64,000 bases of DNA from Streptomyces sp. NBC_01237 (GTDB lineage Bacteria; Actinomycetota; Actinomycetes; Streptomycetales; Streptomycetaceae): assembly GCF_035917275.1 (NCBI RefSeq), contig NZ_CP108508.1, forward strand, positions 7,936,001 to 8,000,000, given 5' to 3'. Shown here in pieces: positions 9,027-17,919 of the stretch (position 1 is the stretch's first letter; each line of letters opens with the position of its first letter). The notes beneath the pieces are model-generated. The model saw nothing but the letters and a program-made list of their open reading frames with translations, was not told the origin of the DNA and did no database searches. Position numbers and translations under genes: made by a program.

Positions 9027-9154
9027 CCAGCCCTCAGCAGTGACCCTGCACCGGCGCATCCGACGAAACGGCCGGGCGAGCACCGCTTTTCCTCACGATT
9101 CCCGGGCGGCGACACCCGTTTCGTCGCCCGGGACCGGACCCAAGAAAGCGAACG

Positions 9155-10447
9155 ATGGGGAACACATTTTCGTCCGACCACTGTAAGTGGTGCGGCGGCA
9201 AACGCGACCAGCGGCACACCGGGCGCCCCGGCGAGTACTGCAGCACCAAGTGCCGGCAGGCAGCCCACACCCAACGCCAGAAGGGGCTGCTCCCCGACAC
9301 CGCCGACTTCGACACCTTCCTCCACAGCGAGCTGGACTCCGCCTGCGCCGAGATCCGCGATCTCCAGCGGGCCCTGCACACCCCCAGCCCCGCCGAAACG
9401 CCCCTGGAACGCCTGCTGGAACTGCAGCGGCGCATAGAGCAGCTCACCCCGGCCGTGGTCGGCCGCACCAAACGCCTCGGCTCCTCCTGGGAGATGATCA
9501 GCCAGCTCCTCGGCATGAACAAGGACACCGTCCGCAAGAAGTACAACTCCTCCGTCGTCCAGCGCGCCCTGACCCGCCGCCACTGCAGGACGGCGCCCGC
9601 CGGCCCGACCCCCCGGCCCGCCCCGTCCATTCCCGCGCAGCGCCGGCCCCAGCAGCAGCCCTCCGTCCAGCACCCCGGCACCGAGGACACCGACAACGAG
9701 AACACCGAACCCGCACCGGACACAGACCCCGCCCCCTCACCCGCACCGCTCAGCACCCGCCCCGCACCGCTGGACTTCGCCTGCGTGCTCAGCAACCTCC
9801 AGCGCGCCTCCCGGCACAGCCTCAGGACCCTGAGCAAGAAGACCGCCCTCTCCCCCAGCTTCCTGTCCCGGACCATGAGCGGCGAGCGCTTCCCGAGCTG
9901 GGAAGCGACCGTCTCCATCGCCCGCGCCTGCGGCGCCGACCCCGAAGTCCTCAGAAAGGTCTGGGAGGACGCCGACATCCGCCGCAGCCGCAAGCCCCGA
10001 CCCGAGACCCTGGACTCGGCACTCCGCTACTTACACCACCGGGCCGGCAGCCCCACCGCCTGGTCGATGTCCCTCAACAGCGGCCACCTCCTGACCCAGG
10101 ACCACATCACCGGCCTCCTCGAAGGAACCACGACAGGAACCTGGGAGGAGATCCAGATCCTGGTCCAGACCCTCGACGGCGAATACACCTACTTCGAACC
10201 GCTCTGGCACCAGGCAACCACCCACCACAGCGGCAGTGCCCCCACACCCCCCGCCGGCACCAACACCGGTACCAGTACAGCCGCGCCCGCCTCCACCGGC
10301 CACAGCAGCACCAACCGGATCGAAGAACTCATCACCGCCTTCGGCAACGTCCTCAGCAACACCACCCGCCCCGCCAACTCCCCCACCGCACCCCGACGCC
10401 GGCACCCCGCCCCCATCACCCCCGCCACCACCTGGACCGGCCGGTAA
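9155..10447 (+). CDS. Zinc-ribbon and double helix-turn-helix regulator
   Basis: This 430-residue protein has three parts. Residues 8-34 hold two Cys pairs (CKWCGG and CSTKC), a treble-clef-like zinc site. Residues about 108-130 form a sigma-like HTH (SWEMISQLLGMNKDTVRKKY). After a Pro-rich linker, residues about 210-275 form an XRE-type HTH (RTLSKKTALSPSFLSRTMSG). The rest is helical and ends in a Thr/Pro-rich tail. It is probably a cytoplasmic transcription regulator. The start has only a weak AAGAAAG site. A bidirectional terminator at 10485 ends the transcript. Confidence 0.8.
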   Translation: MGNTFSSDHCKWCGGKRDQRHTGRPGEYCSTKCRQAAHTQRQKGLLPDTADFDTFLHSELDSACAEIRDLQRALHTPSPAETPLERLLELQRRIEQLTPAVVGRTKRLGSSWEMISQLLGMNKDTVRKKYNSSVVQRALTRRHCRTAPAGPTPRPAPSIPAQRRPQQQPSVQHPGTEDTDNENTEPAPDTDPAPSPAPLSTRPAPLDFACVLSNLQRASRHSLRTLSKKTALSPSFLSRTMSGERFPSWEATVSIARACGADPEVLRKVWEDADIRRSRKPRPETLDSALRYLHHRAGSPTAWSMSLNSGHLLTQDHITGLLEGTTTGTWEEIQILVQTLDGEYTYFEPLWHQATTHHSGSAPTPPAGTNTGTSTAAPASTGHSSTNRIEELITAFGNVLSNTTRPANSPTAPRRRHPAPITPATTWTGR

Positions 10448-10484
10448 CCCCACCACAACCCACGAACCCCAGCCCGCATGACGA

Positions 10485-10506
10485 AGCCCCCTCGACCGAG
10501 GGGGCT
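10485..10506. terminator. Bidirectional terminator hairpin
   Basis: AGCCCCCTC (10485-10493) pairs perfectly with GAGGGGGCT (10498-10506) across a 4-base loop, between the regulator gene and the minus-strand nuclease relic. Confidence 0.8.
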
Positions 10507-10580
10507 CCGCCGTGCGGGTCAGGAGCCGCTGAACCAGTCCGGGCGCCCGGACGAACGGTCAGACTTGCGTATGCCGGAGG

Positions 10581-10866
10581 TCACGCGGCGTGCTCGTAGA
10601 CGACCGTGGTGGTGGGGCAGTCCTCCGCGAGGCCGAGCAGCGCCTGCCGCTCCGCCTCGTCCATGGCCAGGTCCCAGCGCAGCTTCGTCCCGACCCAGGC
10701 AGCGGCGTAGGTGCAGTGGTAGGCGCCGTCCGAGGGCAGCCACTGGGCCGGGTCCTTGTCGGACTTGGAGCGGTTGGAGGCCGCGGAGACCGCGATCAGC
10801 GTGTCGGGGCTGCCCTGGTCGTTCGCGTACGCCTCCCGCCGCGCCGCACTCCACGGCGTCGGCTCA
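10581..10866 (-). pseudogene. C-terminal relic of a secreted HNH nuclease
   Basis: On the minus strand the frame PTPWSAARREAYANDQ continues to CTYAAAWVGTKLRWDLAMDE and ends VVYEHAA before a TGA at 10581. It aligns by eye with the last 95 or so residues of the intact nuclease at 26158-26826 (same AYANDQ, SNRxKxDxDPxxWLP, TKLRW signatures). There is no start codon, signal peptide or HNH core upstream; similarity stops near 10866 and unrelated sequence follows. It is a 5'-truncated copy. Confidence 0.75.
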
Positions 10867-11178
10867 GCTGGCAGGGAGCGGTATTCGAATCGTGCGGTAT
10901 TCCCGTCTGGCGCTCATGGCGGCTGGCGTGTGTGTCGCGACCAATTCCGGGGGGCTCGGCGCCCGAGGCGATTACCGCCTGGTCCGTCAGCATCCACCGG
11001 GAAGTCCCTCGGGTACCCAAGCAAATCGCACCACAGGGTCGCGACAGACCACCGTGCACCACCGCGCGCTGATCGCAGGCCTTGGTCCCGCCCGCCGGGC
11101 CCCGAGTCGGCCGGTCGATTGCCAGGCGCAGCCGAGACGGCGGAGTCCAGTCCCAGCCGATCCGGATCGGGTACGCAC
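10867..11178. other. Region without a supported gene
   Basis: About 310 bases between the nuclease relic and a terminator. The open frames on both strands look non-coding. The sharp start of unrelated sequence at about 10867 may mark a recombination junction. Confidence 0.35.
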
Positions 11179-11216
11179 GATGCCGGCGCCCCCTGTGCTC
11201 AGGGGGCGCCGGCATC
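11179..11216. terminator. Strong terminator hairpin
   Basis: Two perfect 17-base arms (11179-11195 and 11200-11216) flank a TGCT loop. The hairpin lies 34 bases beyond the stop of the 47-residue peptide gene and ends the minus-strand oxygenase/peptide transcript. Confidence 0.85.
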
Positions 11217-11249
11217 ACAGGTCGGTCGGACGCGGGTGCTGCGGCCGTG

Positions 11250-11393
11250 TCAGAGGACGTGCAGCGGGTCCAGGCGGTTCGCGTCGGGGCTGGGAAGCTC
11301 GGTGACGGCGGGCTCGCGGCCCCAGCCGCGCGGGTCGGTTTCGGCGGCGTGACGGAGCAGGACGAGGACGGGGCTGGGCTGGGTCGATTCCAT
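11250..11393 (-). CDS. 47-residue peptide downstream of an oxygenase
   Basis: The ATG at 11393 opens 47 codons (MESTQPSPVLVLLRHAAETD, then PRGWGREPAV, ending RLDPLHVL). GGGAACCTGC-type sequence upstream gives a plausible ribosome site. It follows the oxygenase gene by 43 bases on the same strand and is closed by a 17-bp terminator, so the two are probably cotranscribed. It has no Cys, no membrane segment and no signal peptide. A peptide next to a 2-oxoglutarate oxygenase could be a modified-peptide precursor, but this is inference only. It may also be a small accessory protein. Confidence 0.6.
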   Translation of the reverse strand: MESTQPSPVLVLLRHAAETDPRGWGREPAVTELPSPDANRLDPLHVL

Positions 11394-11436
11394 GTGCAGG
11401 TTCCCTTCGGGTGGTGATGAGTGGTGCCGGTGCGGT

Positions 11437-12093
11437 TCAGGAGATCCAGGCGTTCACGGCGAAGCGGTTGTCAGCGAACTTGCCGGACGGACAGCTGATG
11501 GGCAGTACCTCGTGGTAGACGGTCCCAGGGAAGAGGAGCAAGGTGTCGAAGGCGGGCTCGATCTCCTGGTAGGAGTCCGCACGCCACGCCTTGCCGTCAG
11601 CAGCAGCGACGTCGTACAGGCGCAGGGCCCCGCCGGTGAACGGTTTCGGCCGACGGTGGAAGTAGTAGAGGGCAGTGAGTTGGTGGACGGGGTCGAAGCC
11701 GAGTTCACCGGCGTCGGTGTGAGGGGCGAAGCCGGCGCCGTCGCCGTAGGCCGTGATCTGGGTGGCGACCTTGACGCCGGGTGCCTGGCTGCCCAGGACG
11801 GAACGGGCTAGCGGCACGGCGTTCGCGAGGGCCTGGCGCAGGAACGGGCTGTCGATGGGCAGGTAGGCCGCCTGTCGCCCGAACTCGGAGTCGTCGCCGG
11901 CCACGTACTCGGCTTGGTGATCGACGGCGAAGGCGTGTAGGCGTTCCGCGTTCTCGGCGCCGAGGAAACCGTCCAGACGCAGGATCGGAGCCGGGATCAC
12001 CGCCACCGGCTTCACCGGGCCGGACAGGGTCCGCGGCCCTACGAAGGTGTCTGCCGGGGCCGTCTGCCGTCCGTCTCTCAGAGCGTCTGTCAT
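11437..12093 (-). CDS. 2-oxoglutarate/Fe(II)-dependent oxygenase
   Basis: This 218-residue protein has the prolyl-4-hydroxylase-like fold signature. The iron ligands are the HxD pair in APHTDAGELG (about residue 130) and the distal His in FPGTVYHEVLP (about residue 193). The Arg in NRFAVNAWIS at the end is placed to bind 2-oxoglutarate. Such enzymes hydroxylate or oxidise small molecules, amino acids or peptides in the cytoplasm. The ATG at 12093 is chosen; the upstream site is weak. The gene is followed by the 47-residue peptide and a terminator. The EF-hand gene lies upstream on the same strand with a gap of about 130 bases. The substrate is unknown. Confidence 0.85.
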   Translation of the reverse strand: MTDALRDGRQTAPADTFVGPRTLSGPVKPVAVIPAPILRLDGFLGAENAERLHAFAVDHQAEYVAGDDSEFGRQAAYLPIDSPFLRQALANAVPLARSVLGSQAPGVKVATQITAYGDGAGFAPHTDAGELGFDPVHQLTALYYFHRRPKPFTGGALRLYDVAAADGKAWRADSYQEIEPAFDTLLLFPGTVYHEVLPISCPSGKFADNRFAVNAWIS

Positions 12094-12224
12094 GCCCGTA
12101 GCCAACGCGGAGCCAAGCGGGTTCGACAGGGCGCACGCCCGGCGCACCAATGCGCCACCGGCCGCGCCCTTTTGCGAGGCCAGGATCCGGCACGGCCGTC
12201 TCACCCGGTACGGGACGAGACGCG

Positions 12225-12764
12225 TCAGACTGGTACGGCGAAGGCCTGCTGGGGTTGGCCGGTGGTGTAGTAGGCGGTGACGGCGGTGAGGATCTCGTCC
12301 TCGGTGATCAGGCCGGTGGGGTCGGTGTGGTGTTCGGCGGCGACGCGGCGTGCCTGGTCCGGTTCCGCGCCGAGCGTGACGAGCATGAGGTCGACCGCGT
12401 TGACGGTGACGCGGCGGTCGCCGTCGTGGTCGGCGGCCGTGAACACCGCCCGGTGCCAGGGCAGGGCGATCCGGGTGAACGCTTCCGGGTCCTGGTGCAG
12501 GCCGGCCAGGGCGGCGCCGACGAACTCCCCGCGGGTGATGAGTCCGTCGAGGTCGCCGTCCGCGAGGCCGGCCATGCCCTCCCAGTACCGGTCGGCCGCC
12601 TCCCGCAGAGCGGCCTGGCCCGTGTCGTCGGCGACGTCGAAGGCGCGAGCGACCCGCTCGGCCATGAGCTGGAAGTCCCGGCGGGTGATGTGTCCGTCAC
12701 CGTCCTGGTCGAAGGTGTGGAAGCGGGCCGCCATCTTGGCGGCGTAGTCGTCGAGCTCACTCAC
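12225..12764 (-). CDS. Four-EF-hand calcium-binding protein
   Basis: This is a 179-residue protein with four EF-hand loops. They are DQDGDGHITRRDF (near residue 19), DGDLDGLITRGEF (near 69), DHDGDRRVTVNAVD (near 113) and a shortened DPTGLITEDE (near 147). This matches calerythrin-type bacterial sarcoplasmic calcium-binding proteins, which buffer or sense calcium in the cytoplasm. The third and fourth loops are degenerate. The GTG at 12764 has GAGG 9-10 bases upstream. Its neighbours are two 2-oxoglutarate oxygenases, one on each side, so it may be part of the same locus. Confidence 0.9.
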   Translation of the reverse strand: MSELDDYAAKMAARFHTFDQDGDGHITRRDFQLMAERVARAFDVADDTGQAALREAADRYWEGMAGLADGDLDGLITRGEFVGAALAGLHQDPEAFTRIALPWHRAVFTAADHDGDRRVTVNAVDLMLVTLGAEPDQARRVAAEHHTDPTGLITEDEILTAVTAYYTTGQPQQAFAVPV

Positions 12765-12951
12765 GGGGGAAACCTCGCAGGTCGGCACAGCGGGAAGGCC
12801 GAGACTAGGCGGGCCACGAAGGCCTCGGTGCCGCTGCGCATGTGCGCCCGTGCGCCGCCGCCGCGCCCCGCCGGGCTCCCGAACACTGTTCGAGGATGAA
12901 GCCCGCCCGCCCGCCTCATGCGGCCGGACGCTCCGTCGCCTGCCCGAAGGG

Positions 12952-13626
12952 ATGACCGTGATCACCCTGACCGAGACGCTCGCCGTCCGCACCGTGCCCG
13001 GATTCCTGGACCCGAAAGAGATCACCGAGCTCACCGCGCTCCTTGACGATCATCTCGCGGCCATCAGCTGGCGCCCCGCGTACGTGGGCGAGGAACTCGA
13101 CGACCTTCCCGCCCGCGTGCACGAGGTACTCGACCGTGCGGTCGCCCGGCACCTGCCGGAGATCCGCCAGGTGTTCCCCTCGGCTGTGGGGGCCTCGCCG
13201 TGGCAGTTCATCCAGTTCGGGCCGGGCGAGGGCGCGGTCCGCCACCTCGACGGCATCGGGCCCGACCCGCTGGCCCACCCGCGGCATGTCGCCCGCATCG
13301 GCGTGACCATCGAGGACGCCACCGCCGGAGGCGGGTTCTTCATCGAGACCGGCCCCGGCGAAGCCGTATGGGACACACGGCTCGACGCCGGACCCCACAC
13401 CGGCTACGAGCCGGGCATGCGGTTCACCCGTATCGCACCCCACGACAAGATCTCCCGCGGCGAGCAGGACACGTCCTGGATCCACACCGTCACCGGCAGC
13501 CCCACCGTCCTGCCCGCCGACACCGGCACCGCCACCGTCTACGGGGCCCAGCTCATCCATGGCATCAACCCCGTCCACCAGGGGCACTGCCGCAAATTCA
13601 TCACCGGACTCACATCAGGCCGGTGA
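12952..13626 (+). CDS. Second 2-oxoglutarate/Fe(II) oxygenase-like protein
   Basis: A 224-residue protein read from the ATG at 12952, which follows GAAGGG. It has an HxD pair in VRHLDGIGPD (about residue 98), a distal His in GAQLIHGINP (about residue 203) and a basic CRKFITGL end, the expected order of iron and 2-oxoglutarate ligands. Overall it differs from the oxygenase at 11437 and is not an obvious duplicate. It is divergent from the EF-hand gene, about 190 bases apart, so both may share a control region. The substrate is unknown. Confidence 0.75.
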   Translation: MTVITLTETLAVRTVPGFLDPKEITELTALLDDHLAAISWRPAYVGEELDDLPARVHEVLDRAVARHLPEIRQVFPSAVGASPWQFIQFGPGEGAVRHLDGIGPDPLAHPRHVARIGVTIEDATAGGGFFIETGPGEAVWDTRLDAGPHTGYEPGMRFTRIAPHDKISRGEQDTSWIHTVTGSPTVLPADTGTATVYGAQLIHGINPVHQGHCRKFITGLTSGR

Positions 13627-13719
13627 CCGATTACCGCTCGCCCCGGCGGAACGGCGACCGCGGCCGGCGGGCCTGTCTTCGGGCGGACAGGACAGGGCCG
13701 GGAGACCTGTCGGTGTGGG

Positions 13720-13869
13720 TCAGGACTGGCCTTGCTGCATCATGTTGCGCGCCTGCGCCTGCCCTTCGGCAGGTGCCCCCTCCTCCGAGCCGTCCTGGGC
13801 GCCCTCGTCACCGGCGACGGTGGTGATGACGAGTTCGGGCTCGTCGGCGTAGAGGTCCTTCTCGGTCAT
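13720..13869 (-). CDS. 49-residue acidic peptide
   Basis: The ATG at 13869 has an excellent ribosome site (AGGAGGATTCGCC before the start). The product begins MTEKDLYADEPELVITTVAG, then has an acidic Gly/Ala-rich middle, and ends ARNMMQQGQS. It has no Cys and no membrane segment. The gene converges on the oxygenase at 12952-13626. The layout, an acidic leader-like N terminus with ELVITT and a Gln/Met-rich tail, could be that of a peptide precursor, but no known class is recognised. Confidence 0.7.
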   Translation of the reverse strand: MTEKDLYADEPELVITTVAGDEGAQDGSEEGAPAEGQAQARNMMQQGQS

Positions 13870-14519
13870 GGCGAATCCTCCTCATGCGGCGGCAGGGCGC
13901 CGGCCGCCCGCCGATGATGCCACTACGCAAGGTGGTGATCCGACAGCGGAGGGTCGCCGCCGATGGTGTCCGTGCCCCGGCAACCCGGTCGTCGGCGAGA
14001 AGCCGACGGGTGGTGGGGAGTGCGGCTCGGGGGCAGCCGCCGGTGTGCCCGCTCTCGGCCGAAGCACCCTCAAGGGCTCGGCGGGTTCTCCGCAGGCGGG
14101 ACCGGGTTCACGCCGGATACGGTCCGGTGCCACGTCGCCGGTGATGCCCGAAGGCGGTCGGGCGTGCAAGGCCCTCGGGGCTGGTGGGACCGCGGGTGAG
14201 GTGTCGCGTCTTCTTCGACGAGGCGGAACGGACATCACCGTGTGGTCGCCAAGTCTGACGGCTACTCCACCGGCGCCTTCTCTCGGCAGGCGTTGCCGGT
14301 ACCGGTCTGAGCCGAGTCCCCGGCACGCACCGGTATAGCGGAGGGGGCGGCCGCCCGTGAGCTGGGCGGTTCCGCATGTGCTGTGGCGGGCGCTGGCCGC
14401 AGGTCCCTCTCCGGGCGTCGGAATCACGATCAGTGCGGATCTCCCGAGAGACTGAGCAGTCTGGAGGCGGTCCGGCGCTGTGTTGCTCCTGCCGAACCGG
14501 AGGCCTAGAGCAGCCGGGG
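13870..14519. other. Region without a supported gene
   Basis: About 650 bases with overlapping GC-rich open frames on both strands, none with a convincing ribosome site or coherent protein. The first part must hold the promoter of the 49-residue peptide gene. The rest may contain decayed coding sequence that is not recognised. Confidence 0.4.
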
Positions 14520-15563
14520 TCAGTGAGAGCGGTCGCTGATCATGCGGGTGAGGGTGAGCAGGCCGGCGCGGGCGGGCCCGATCAGTTCGGCGGCCTCGAG
14601 TGCCACCGTCGCGTCAGCCGTGCGTCGCTCAGCCTCGCGTTCGGCCCACGTCCTGCCGCCCGCTGCCTCCACCAGCGCCGCGGCGTCTGCCAGCTGGGTT
14701 TCGGTGAGCGGGGCGGGCAAACGGTAGAGGTGTGCCAGTTCCTCCGAGGCGGGGTTGGTCGCGGTGAGAGCGGCCACCACTGGCAGAGACTTCTTGCGGG
14801 ACCGCAGGTCGGACAGGTGCGGCTTCCCGGTGGCCTGCGGGTCGCCCCAGATACCCAGGATGTCGTCGACGAGCTGGAACGCGGCTCCCGCGTGGTGTCC
14901 GAACCGGCGCAGGTGGGCCGTCCGGGCCGCATCCGCGCCACCGGCCAGCGCCCCGAGCGCGCACGACAGGGCGATCAGGGAACCCGTCTTCGCCTCCGCG
15001 ACGGCCATGCTCTCGGCCAAGGTGACGTCATGGCGGTCCTCGGCCGCGGTGTCGGCGAACTCGCCCTCGACAAGCTGCTGCACGGCGTCGTCCAGCCACC
15101 CCGGACCCGCCCCGCTGGTCGGAGCGGGCGCCTCGGACAGGATCCGCATCGCCAGGGAGAGCAGGGCGTCGCCGGTCAGGATCGCGGCGGGCAGCCCGAA
15201 CACCGACCAAGCGGCAGGACGGTGGCGCCGCAGGGTGTCACCGTCGATGACGTCGTCGTGCAGCAGCGACATGTTATGCACGAGCTCGACCGCCGTCGCG
15301 GCCTCCAGCGCCTGCTCCGCCCGGCCGCCGACGCCCTGGCACGCGAGCAGCGCCAATGCCGGACGCAGGGCCTTGCCTGAAGCGCTCGGCTCCGGCACTC
15401 CGTTGCGGTCCCACCAGCCGAAGTGGTACCCGGCCACGGTCCGCGCCGATGGGGGAAGCCGCCCCACCGCCTTACGCAGCTCCGGATCGACCAGATCGCG
15501 GGCTTGACGCAAGATCAGCCCGGCGTTCCCACCCAGGCTCTCGGGGGAAGGAGCCGGTGTCAC
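14520..15563 (-). CDS. Polyprenyl diphosphate synthase (trans-isoprenyl type)
   Basis: This is a 347-residue all-helical isoprenyl chain-elongating enzyme. It condenses isopentenyl diphosphate with allylic diphosphates. The first Asp-rich motif is LLHDDVIDGD (about residue 99) and the second is QLVDDILGIWGD (about residue 234), both complete. RSRKKSLP after the second motif is also typical. The length is normal. The GTG at 15563 is preceded by GGGAGGG with 6-base spacing. The terpene cyclase gene lies divergent about 440 bases away, so this enzyme plausibly makes its geranyl, farnesyl or geranylgeranyl substrate. The chain length cannot be set from sequence alone. Confidence 0.9.
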   Translation of the reverse strand: MTPAPSPESLGGNAGLILRQARDLVDPELRKAVGRLPPSARTVAGYHFGWWDRNGVPEPSASGKALRPALALLACQGVGGRAEQALEAATAVELVHNMSLLHDDVIDGDTLRRHRPAAWSVFGLPAAILTGDALLSLAMRILSEAPAPTSGAGPGWLDDAVQQLVEGEFADTAAEDRHDVTLAESMAVAEAKTGSLIALSCALGALAGGADAARTAHLRRFGHHAGAAFQLVDDILGIWGDPQATGKPHLSDLRSRKKSLPVVAALTATNPASEELAHLYRLPAPLTETQLADAAALVEAAGGRTWAEREAERRTADATVALEAAELIGPARAGLLTLTRMISDRSH

Positions 15564-16007
15564 CCGAGCCCTCCCTGCGGGCCGCCGGTGTGGCACGCGT
15601 GAGTGGCATCTAGGCCGGGCGGCCTGATCGGACGGTGCATCAGGACTTTCCCCCAGGGCTCTTCGAAGCGGAGAACACGGCGGACGCGCCACCGATCGGA
15701 TGATCCCAAAGGGAAGGTAGCCGGTGCCCACGGCCGCCGTGACGGAGCCCCAGCCAGCTTACAGAGACCCTCCCGCCTGCGAGGAGCGGGCGCGGACCGC
15801 CCTGGGCGCCGACGGGTGCGGACCAGGAGCCTGGCGGCCGGCAGCCATGACTCAACGGGCTGCCGCCTTCGGCCCCGACCGCTGGCAGTCGATGCGGATC
15901 CGGGCCGGTGTTCCCCTCGGCGCTTCGCTTCGGGCATGATCCACCGGGGTCGCCGCGGGCGGGCCCGCGCCCGGCCCCGGGCACTTCACCACCATGCGGG
16001 AACGACG
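15564..16007. other. Divergent control region of the terpene genes
   Basis: About 440 bases between the polyprenyl synthase (-) and the cyclase (+). Promoters for both must lie here. No perfect operator palindrome was recognised, and the open frames look non-coding. Confidence 0.45.
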
Positions 16008-17135
16008 ATGACCAGCGCAGTACCCTCCAGCCGCCAGGACACCGACCGGCCGCAGGAACTGCCCTTGGTCGGTACACCACCGCAGGCCGCTCACGGCACG
16101 CAGGAGACCGAGTTCTATCTTCCGGAACTCCCGCGTCTGCTGCCGTCCGCGTACCACCCCAACGCCGTCGAGATCGAGGTCCGATCCAACGCGTGGGTGT
16201 GCCGCCACCTTCAGTCCTGCTTCACCGACGAGCAGGCCCTGCTCTCGTATCTGCGCCAGCGCGCCGGTCTCTACGGCCCGGCCGTCTCACCGCTCGCGGA
16301 CGGGCAACGGGCTGGTGACATCGCCGACTTCTACCAATACGTCACCATCGTCGACGACGCCATCGCAGGCACATCCACCTCCGAACAGCAGGCCCGCGGC
16401 GCCCTCGCCAGGATCACCCACGGCTTCGGGACCGAAACCGACGACACCTCGCCGCTGATCCGCGCCGGCGCCGACCTGTGGCGTCGCATCACCCCCGGTC
16501 TCTCCCCGGCGCAGGTGGGCCGGTTCAAGGAGAGCCTGGCCATCAGCCTGGGCGGCTACGCCGATGAGGTACCCCACCGCCACGCGGGCCACGTCCTGGC
16601 CCTCGACGGCTACATGAAGTTGCGCGTGGTCAGCTTCGGCTGGCCCTTCGTCGCACTGATGACCGAGTACGGCGCCCGCGTCGACATGATCGACCTCCAC
16701 CCGACCCCCGAGTTCGAGAAGGCCAACGGGCACGCGGTGCGCCAGATGATCCTCGTCAACGACCTGCTGTCCTGGCGCAAGGAACATGCCCGGGCCGACA
16801 CCATGAACGCCGTCGCCGTCCTGCAGCACAACGACAACCTCGACCTCCAGGACGCCGTCAACGCGCTTTGCCACCTCATCGAGGCCGAAGGCCGCGCCTA
16901 CCTCACCGCCCGCGACCGTATCCTCAACGGCCCCCTCGGAGGCCGCACCGACGTCGCAACCTACCTCGACGCCCTCGACCACCTCATCGGCGGCACCCAG
17001 GCATACCATTACCTCACCCCGCGCTACTTCGGCGACGGCTACGCACCCGACGGCTCCACCTCCGGCTGGCTCAGCCTCACCGAACCCCTCGCCCGACTGC
17101 GCCCCCAGCCGCAGAGGACGCCCACCGTGGCGTAG
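16008..17135 (+). CDS. Class I terpene cyclase
   Basis: The protein is 375 residues, the usual size for bacterial terpene synthases. It has an N-terminal disordered stretch of about 45 residues, then the alpha-helical cyclase fold. The Asp-rich metal site appears as TIVDDAIAG (about residue 115), an unusual DDxxx form without the later acidic residue. The second metal triad is NDLLSWRKE (about residue 250), which matches NDxxSxxxE. It would ionise an allylic diphosphate and cyclise it in the cytoplasm. The ATG at 16008 is chosen after GGGAACG. A broken copy of its last 75 codons lies at 20574-20790. The product is not predictable. Confidence 0.85.
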   Translation: MTSAVPSSRQDTDRPQELPLVGTPPQAAHGTQETEFYLPELPRLLPSAYHPNAVEIEVRSNAWVCRHLQSCFTDEQALLSYLRQRAGLYGPAVSPLADGQRAGDIADFYQYVTIVDDAIAGTSTSEQQARGALARITHGFGTETDDTSPLIRAGADLWRRITPGLSPAQVGRFKESLAISLGGYADEVPHRHAGHVLALDGYMKLRVVSFGWPFVALMTEYGARVDMIDLHPTPEFEKANGHAVRQMILVNDLLSWRKEHARADTMNAVAVLQHNDNLDLQDAVNALCHLIEAEGRAYLTARDRILNGPLGGRTDVATYLDALDHLIGGTQAYHYLTPRYFGDGYAPDGSTSGWLSLTEPLARLRPQPQRTPTVA

Positions 17136-17414
17136 GGGGCAGGCCCCGGCCGGAAACTCTGACGGGTACCACACCCAGGCACGGGATTCGGTGACACAGG
17201 GGCTCCGCGCCGGGCACCGGGTCGAGCCGCCGCCCGGCGCCAAGGGGACATCCTCAGCCGATGGCACGGCGGACCGGTCGGAGCTACCCGCGAATAGCGC
17301 CGACCTGTCCGCCTTGACCCGGCGCCGGGTACCGCCGTAGCACCGGCGGCGTCCACAACCACCGGCCTAATGAGGCTGGCTGCATCCACCAGCTGCTGCC
17401 GTTCACGGGGCGTG

Positions 17415-17654
17415 TTAGCCCTGTTGCGCCTGCCGCGCCAACTGGGCCTGAATCGCCTGATCGTACGCCGCGCCACCGCCGTAGCCAGCGAACCCGCCGC
17501 CGCCGACCGCGGCTTGCTGCACTTGGACCACAGCCTTGCGGGCCTGTGCCCTGATCGGCTCCGGAGCGCCTTCCAGCTTCTTCAACGACCTGCCGAGAGC
17601 GGCAGCGTCGGCCTCGACCTCGGCGAGCACGGCAGCGTAGTCCAGTCCGGTCAT
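17415..17654 (-). CDS. 79-residue Ala/Gln/Gly-rich protein
   Basis: The start at 17654 has AAGGGGA 6 bases upstream. Residues 1-46 form a likely helix (LAEVEADAAALGRSLKKLEG). A glycine-rich hinge follows (VGGGGFAGYGGGAAY) and then an AQLARQAQQG tail. No family is recognised. It lies about 280 bases beyond the cyclase gene on the opposite strand. Confidence 0.6.
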   Translation of the reverse strand: MTGLDYAAVLAEVEADAAALGRSLKKLEGAPEPIRAQARKAVVQVQQAAVGGGGFAGYGGGAAYDQAIQAQLARQAQQG

Positions 17655-17919
17655 GAAAAATCCCCTTGCGTTATACCGCCTTTACGGTACGAACCGTATC
17701 CGTCGCACCACGTGACGACTAGATCGTTTTTGGACCGCCCTTGCGGCAACGGAGCCGATCGAGCGACGAGACCTGCGCCGCTCCACAGCCTTCCACCAGG
17801 GTTCGCACGCTTGTGCCCGGCCACGGACCGCCCCGCGGTCGCCTGATGGGGCGGCGGTGGCCGTCGACCCACCCCTCCGGCACCAGAACACCCCGGCCGA
17901 CCGCAGGCACTGCTGCCGT

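Noticed and set aside
9187..10599. Pro/Arg-rich open frame overlapping the zinc-ribbon regulator
   Set aside because: The 9155 frame has the zinc and HTH motifs; the other is a shadow running past the terminator.
13882..14427. Open frames on both strands in the gap before the polyprenyl synthase
   Set aside because: No ribosome site, no motifs and low-complexity composition.
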